6,117 nt of DNA from Myxococcales bacterium (GTDB lineage Bacteria > Myxococcota_A > Polyangia > Polyangiales > Polyangiaceae). Shown here piece by piece: positions 5,711 through 6,117 of this stretch. The position numbers and the translations under genes were made by a program. The stretch's first letter is position 1. Every line of letters starts with the position of its first letter. The notes under the pieces were generated by a model, which was given only the letters and a program-made list of their open reading frames with translations, did no database searches and had not been told where the DNA came from. The stretch spans positions 1-6,117 of the forward strand of contig JAAFHJ010000093.1 of assembly GCA_013298325.1 (NCBI GenBank). The letters are read 5' to 3'.

Positions 5711-6117
5711 ATGAGCTCCCGTTCCGTTCGAACCATTCCGTTCCAGCTTGTGAATGTGTTTGCCGAGTCGGTCTTCGGTGGAAATCCGCTCGCCGTTGTC
5801 GAGGATGCTTCTGCCCTTGACGAGGGGGAACTTCTCGCGATCTGTCGCCAGTTCAACCTGAGCGAAACGACGTTTGTCTACCCGTCCGCGGTCGCGTCCG
5901 ATGGGGCGTTTGTGGAGAACTCCGCGCCGTCACCCGCTTCGCGGACGGACGCGTTTGTGGAGAACTCCGCGCCGTCACCCGCTTCGCGGACGGACGCGTT
6001 TGTGGAGAACTCCGCGCCGTCACCCGCTTCGCGGACGGACGCGTTCCGTGTCCGCATTTTTAGCCCCGATGGCGAAATGGCCTTTGCCGGGCATCCGACG
6101 CTCGGGACCGCCGCGGG
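5711..6117 (+). CDS. PhzF-family isomerase/epimerase, N-terminal part, with an in-frame tandem-repeat insert
   Basis: The frame is open from the ATG at 5711 (GAGGA at 5703-5707) to the window end: 135 whole codons of a protein normally about 260-300 residues long, so the 3' part is missing. PhzF relatives are cytoplasmic isomerases with a diaminopimelate-epimerase-like fold; phenazine PhzF isomerises dihydro-3-hydroxyanthranilate, but most homologues have unknown substrates and nothing here points to phenazine synthesis. Visible motifs: FQLVNVFAESVFGGNPLAVV (11-30), FNLSETTFVYP (48-58) with Glu52 at the position of the catalytic Glu, and RVRIFSPDGEMAFAGHPTLG (113-132), the conserved AGHPTLGTA region. 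Between the last two, residues 66-110 are three exact copies of AFVENSAPSPASRTD, absent from normal PhzF proteins. Removing them joins SDG to AFRVRIF and restores ordinary spacing, so this is an insertion, not a different family. The frame is intact. Activity with the insert is uncertain. Confidence 0.92.
   Translation, partial: MSSRSVRTIPFQLVNVFAESVFGGNPLAVVEDASALDEGELLAICRQFNLSETTFVYPSAVASDGAFVENSAPSPASRTDAFVENSAPSPASRTDAFVENSAPSPASRTDAFRVRIFSPDGEMAFAGHPTLGTAA
5906..6040 (+). repeat. Three perfect tandem copies of a 45-bp unit inside the PhzF gene
   Basis: Copies lie at 5906-5950, 5951-5995 and 5996-6040 and are identical base for base. A fourth partial copy of 5 bases (GCGTT, 6041-6045) follows, so the array is bounded by GCGTT on both sides. 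The unit length is a multiple of three and each copy encodes AFVENSAPSPASRTD. Each unit contains an inverted repeat, TCCGCG...CGCGGA (5921-5926 with 5940-5945 in copy 1), and a smaller hairpin CCGC-TTC-GCGG (5934-5944). The flank just upstream, CCGTCCGCG (5882-5890), is the reverse complement of CGCGGACGG in the unit (5940-5948). There are no spacers between copies. Confidence 0.97.

Noticed and set aside
5906..6040. CRISPR array
   Set aside because: The 45-bp units are directly adjacent without spacers, are in frame in a protein gene, and no cas genes are nearby.
5711..6117. Pseudogene or frameshift in the PhzF gene
   Set aside because: The insert is exactly 135 bases, the frame resumes correctly into RVRIFSP...AGHPTLG, and there is no stop before the window edge.

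Overview
The window is GC-rich (roughly two thirds G+C by eye), with densely packed genes, strong G/C bias at third codon positions and a Gram-negative style lipoprotein. Together with the mix of families (DUF924, DUF4287, AHSA1-type SRPBCC, YggL, DUF4333, ABC-2 exporter, PhzF) this suggests a large-genome, high-GC Gram-negative bacterium. Myxococcota (Polyangia-like) is my best guess, but this is inference and no marker gene is present to prove it.

Layout. 1-1542 (+) is a 513-residue protein I do not recognise, and its true start may lie before the window. 1553-2170 (-) is a DUF924 protein meeting it tail to tail with a 10-nt gap. 2263-2505 (+) is a small DUF4287 protein, divergent from DUF924. 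2510-2980 (-) is an AHSA1/SRPBCC protein, tail to tail with DUF4287 and only 4 nt away. 3079-3393 (+) is a YggL-family protein, divergent from the SRPBCC gene. 3473-4447 and 4444-5232 (+) form a two-gene ABC exporter (ATPase plus ABC-2 permease) with overlapping stop and start codons. 5375-5683 (+) is a DUF4333 lipoprotein. From 5711 to the window end (+) runs the 5' part of a PhzF-family isomerase/epimerase gene.

Only the ABC pair is clearly a functional unit. The DUF4333 and PhzF genes are 27 nt apart and may be co-transcribed. The first five genes alternate in orientation and look like single-gene housekeeping or accessory units. No stretch longer than about 142 bases lacks a gene. I see no tRNA, rRNA, CRISPR array, transposase, phage gene or defence system.

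The most unusual feature is in the PhzF gene: three perfect tandem copies of a 45-bp unit (5906-6040), inserted in frame in the loop between the catalytic-Glu segment and the next conserved strand. They add 45 residues (3 x 15) to an otherwise normal PhzF N-terminus. The second is a 33-bp near-perfect palindrome (341-373) inside the coding sequence of the first gene. I do not find a convincing new multi-gene system here.
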